Positions 62,419 to 64,000 of a stretch of 64,000 nucleotides of DNA are shown here, piece by piece. How positions within the stretch are numbered: the first letter of the stretch is position 1; every line of letters begins with the position of its first letter. A program made the position numbers and the translations under genes. Source of the stretch: Prochlorococcus sp. AG-418-C09 (lineage in GTDB: Bacteria > Cyanobacteriota > Cyanobacteriia > PCC-6307 > Cyanobiaceae); the NCBI GenBank assembly GCA_003214355.1, contig QCLS01000003.1, forward strand, positions 1 to 64,000, read 5' to 3'. The notes under the pieces were generated by a model. The model saw only the letters and a program-made list of their open reading frames with translations. It had not been told where the DNA came from and made no database searches.

Positions 62419-63644
62419 GCTGTTGCGGGTTTACCATGCTTGAAGATAGTATCAACTGTGCGTTGTACTCTCTTTGCTGTTGCCTTACCATAGTTATTAT
62501 ATACAGGTATACTTATGAACCCTGTTGGTTTGTTGTAGTTATGGTATGCTCTAGGTCTCAATGTACCATTGCTGATATTGTTTCTATCCTGTGTGTCAAG
62601 TCGAATTACACGTCCGATAGTCTGTGCCATTTCAACTGTCGATAGGTTACGTAACAGTACAACATTAGTCAGACCAGATACATTGATACCTTCTGACAAT
62701 ATACTGTAATGAAACAGTACGAACTTCTGACCAGTAGCACTGAATGTGTCCAACTGTGTGAAGAACTGACTACGTGATACCTTCTTACCATTGATGATAG
62801 CACCATGCTTAGATGTAATAGTCATGACATTATAGTCTGCTTGACGTAGATCACGGAATAGATCTGTGAATGCCATCATAGCATTGATAATACGTGCTGA
62901 CGGTGCTGATACTAATACTCTCTCAGCATCATCAGCATTAATGACTCTTAATACTGTCTCAGCATCAATGTCTGCTACCTCTTCACGTGTCCTTACAGTG
63001 TCCACTGTGTGTACATTTACTGTCGGAGGAAGTATAGCACCACAATCAAGTAATTCATCTGCTGATACTGTGATTAGATTATTACCATATACATCCTCAT
63101 TGTTCATGCCACGTTCATGTTTAGCACTCATTTTAGGTGTAGCAGTGAAGAAGTACTTACGTCTGCTCTGCTGTGACACAATAGATGTAGCCTCAAAAAA
63201 ATTGCGTTGCGTAGTGTTGTGTGCTTCGTCACAATAGAAAGTGTCTACGAAGAACTGGTTATTTGCTATCTTGTGAAGACTATGATATGTAGTGAATAGT
63301 ATTACATGAGCACCGAATGTATGTGCTGAAGATACGAACCTCATGATGTCATCCTGTGAGGTCACAGAATAGAATGGAGAGTCACCACTGTGTACACTAC
63401 CAATCTTGTAGTTAGATACACTGTTAAGTATCTCATTGAACTCATTAGCAAGTTGTAGTGCTAACATAATACGTGGAGCAGCAACTACAGTAAGTGTAGG
63501 ATAGTCACTCTGAACTAACTGAGTACGTAAGTCCTCAATCATACAAATAGTCTTACCACCACCTGTAGGAATATACACTGTGCCATGCTCATTGTTGTAT
63601 AGAGCGTCGATAGTGCGTTCTTGATGTGGTCTGAGTGATAACAT
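62409..63644 (-). CDS. uvsW: UvsW-like DNA/RNA helicase
   Basis: 411 aa from the ATG at 63644 (MLSLRPHQERTIDAL). A longer frame reaches 63689, but the TATAAT box lies between the two starts, so I take the inner one. Walker A reads IPTGGGKTICM, motif II DEAH, motif III FTATP, and motif VI QTIGRVIRL. T4 UvsW (503 aa) unwinds branched DNA and R-loops and helps recombination-dependent replication; this version is shorter, mainly at the N-terminus. The 3' end overlaps the oxygenase start. It is headed by dyad site 7. Confidence 0.87.
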   Translation of the reverse strand: MLSLRPHQERTIDALYNNEHGTVYIPTGGGKTICMIEDLRTQLVQSDYPTLTVVAAPRIMLALQLANEFNEILNSVSNYKIGSVHSGDSPFYSVTSQDDIMRFVSSAHTFGAHVILFTTYHSLHKIANNQFFVDTFYCDEAHNTTQRNFFEATSIVSQQSRRKYFFTATPKMSAKHERGMNNEDVYGNNLITVSADELLDCGAILPPTVNVHTVDTVRTREEVADIDAETVLRVINADDAERVLVSAPSARIINAMMAFTDLFRDLRQADYNVMTITSKHGAIINGKKVSRSQFFTQLDTFSATGQKFVLFHYSILSEGINVSGLTNVVLLRNLSTVEMAQTIGRVIRLDTQDRNNISNGTLRPRAYHNYNKPTGFISIPVYNNYGKATAKRVQRTVDTIFKHGKPATAWI

Positions 63645-63665
63645 AGTTGCTTCGTTGTTATCACT

Positions 63666-63725
63666 ATTATAATGTAATTTGATAGTCAATTCATGTAATA
63701 GTGTACAGTTATTCTATTGTCACAA
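63666..63725 (-). promoter_or_regulatory. Dyad site 7 with TATAAT promoter
   Basis: TATAAT (63666-63671) lies 22 nt upstream of the UvsW-like ATG at 63644. The element at 63704-63725 (TTGTGACAATA ... CTGTA on the minus strand) shares 10 of its first 11 bases with site 5, and the spacing is 32 nt. It overlaps the stop region of the metallopeptidase gene. Confidence 0.5.
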
Positions 63726-64000
63726 CCCCTTCGTAGATTGCCCTGTTAGCAATATATCTCTCCCATGCTCTAGCATCTATCTCCCATGGTTCATCCCAAT
63801 ACTTAGTGAAGGGAGATACTATTTGCTTATGCCATGTGCTACTACCGTCTCTCTTCTGTCCCCACTCTCCCTTGACACGTTGTTTCACGTGTACCATTTC
63901 ATGTGCGAGTGTGACTAGGTAGTCCCATTTACTGAGACCATTATGTATTTGTATCTCAAAGAATCGTGGACGTGTAGCACTGTCCAGACATAGCATCTGT
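63709..64000 (-). CDS. SprT-like/zincin metallopeptidase (5' truncated by window edge)
   Basis: About 95 C-terminal residues are visible; the frame is still open at base 64,000. VTLAHEMVHVKQR holds the zinc-binding HExxH, and downstream WEIDARAWERY supplies a likely third ligand (Glu) in the pattern ExxA seen in small phage zincins and SprT-like proteins. Such proteins may cut DNA-bound or host proteins. It ends 20 nt before the far start of the UvsW frame. The N-terminus is missing, so domain order and true length are unknown. Confidence 0.75.
   Translation of the reverse strand, partial: QMLCLDSATRPRFFEIQIHNGLSKWDYLVTLAHEMVHVKQRVKGEWGQKRDGSSTWHKQIVSPFTKYWDEPWEIDARAWERYIANRAIYEGVVTIE

Overview
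This window looks like about 64 kb of a T4-type marine myovirus, most likely a cyanophage of Synechococcus or Prochlorococcus. The evidence is a set of baseplate genes (gp25-like, gp6-like, a gp7-like N-terminus, gp53-like, DUF4815, PAAR), a UvsW-type helicase, a 2OG-Fe(II) oxygenase, a tryptophan-halogenase-like gene, T4-style late promoters (TATAAATA and one-mismatch variants), and many short tightly overlapping genes of kinds I recognise from cyanomyoviruses. Family names come from reading the proteins by eye; no database search was run. Host and genus are inference.

Layout. Almost everything is on the minus strand, so genes are transcribed from high to low coordinates. (1) 63.7-61.3 kb: edge-truncated HExxH metallopeptidase, UvsW-like helicase, 2OG oxygenase, small genes. 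(2) 61.1-53.9 kb: an early-type module of about 25 small genes in short operons, with one plus-strand island of four genes (59.55-60.37 kb) that converges on a bidirectional terminator. (3) 53.9-50.3 kb: small virion genes, PAAR spike tip, gp25, gp6. (4) 50.3-3.4 kb: an enormous baseplate and tail-fibre block with only eleven genes. Four of them (4,940, 2,229, 2,377 and 4,471 codons) occupy about 42 kb, or 66% of the window. (5) 3.4-0.5 kb: three tandem glycine-rich paralogues resembling tail-tip adhesins, then a small tail-associated gene and the halogenase, which runs off the left edge.

Regulation. The late block carries at least five TATAAATA-like boxes 16-29 nt upstream of start codons, several overlapping the stop of the preceding gene. 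The early module is organised differently. Seven copies of a 22-bp imperfect dyad (GTGTG-A/C-CA ... TGTC) lie 31-34 nt upstream of a TATAAT-like -10 box, with no recognisable -35 box. Each copy sits at the head of a separate operon. This looks like a regulon for an unidentified activator, and it is the most interesting thing I found.

How the genes fit together. The late genes build the baseplate wedge and spike (gp25, gp6, gp7-like, gp53-like, DUF4815, PAAR) and a very large multi-domain fibre apparatus. Several of the giant proteins share the same repeat modules, and the distal tips are probably the glycine-rich proteins. The right end holds DNA metabolism and host-takeover genes. No stretch longer than about 210 bases lacks a gene. 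The largest gap (61,090-61,295) holds one dyad promoter and a weak hairpin and nothing else that I can see. I saw no tRNA, rRNA, CRISPR array, insertion sequence or attachment site.
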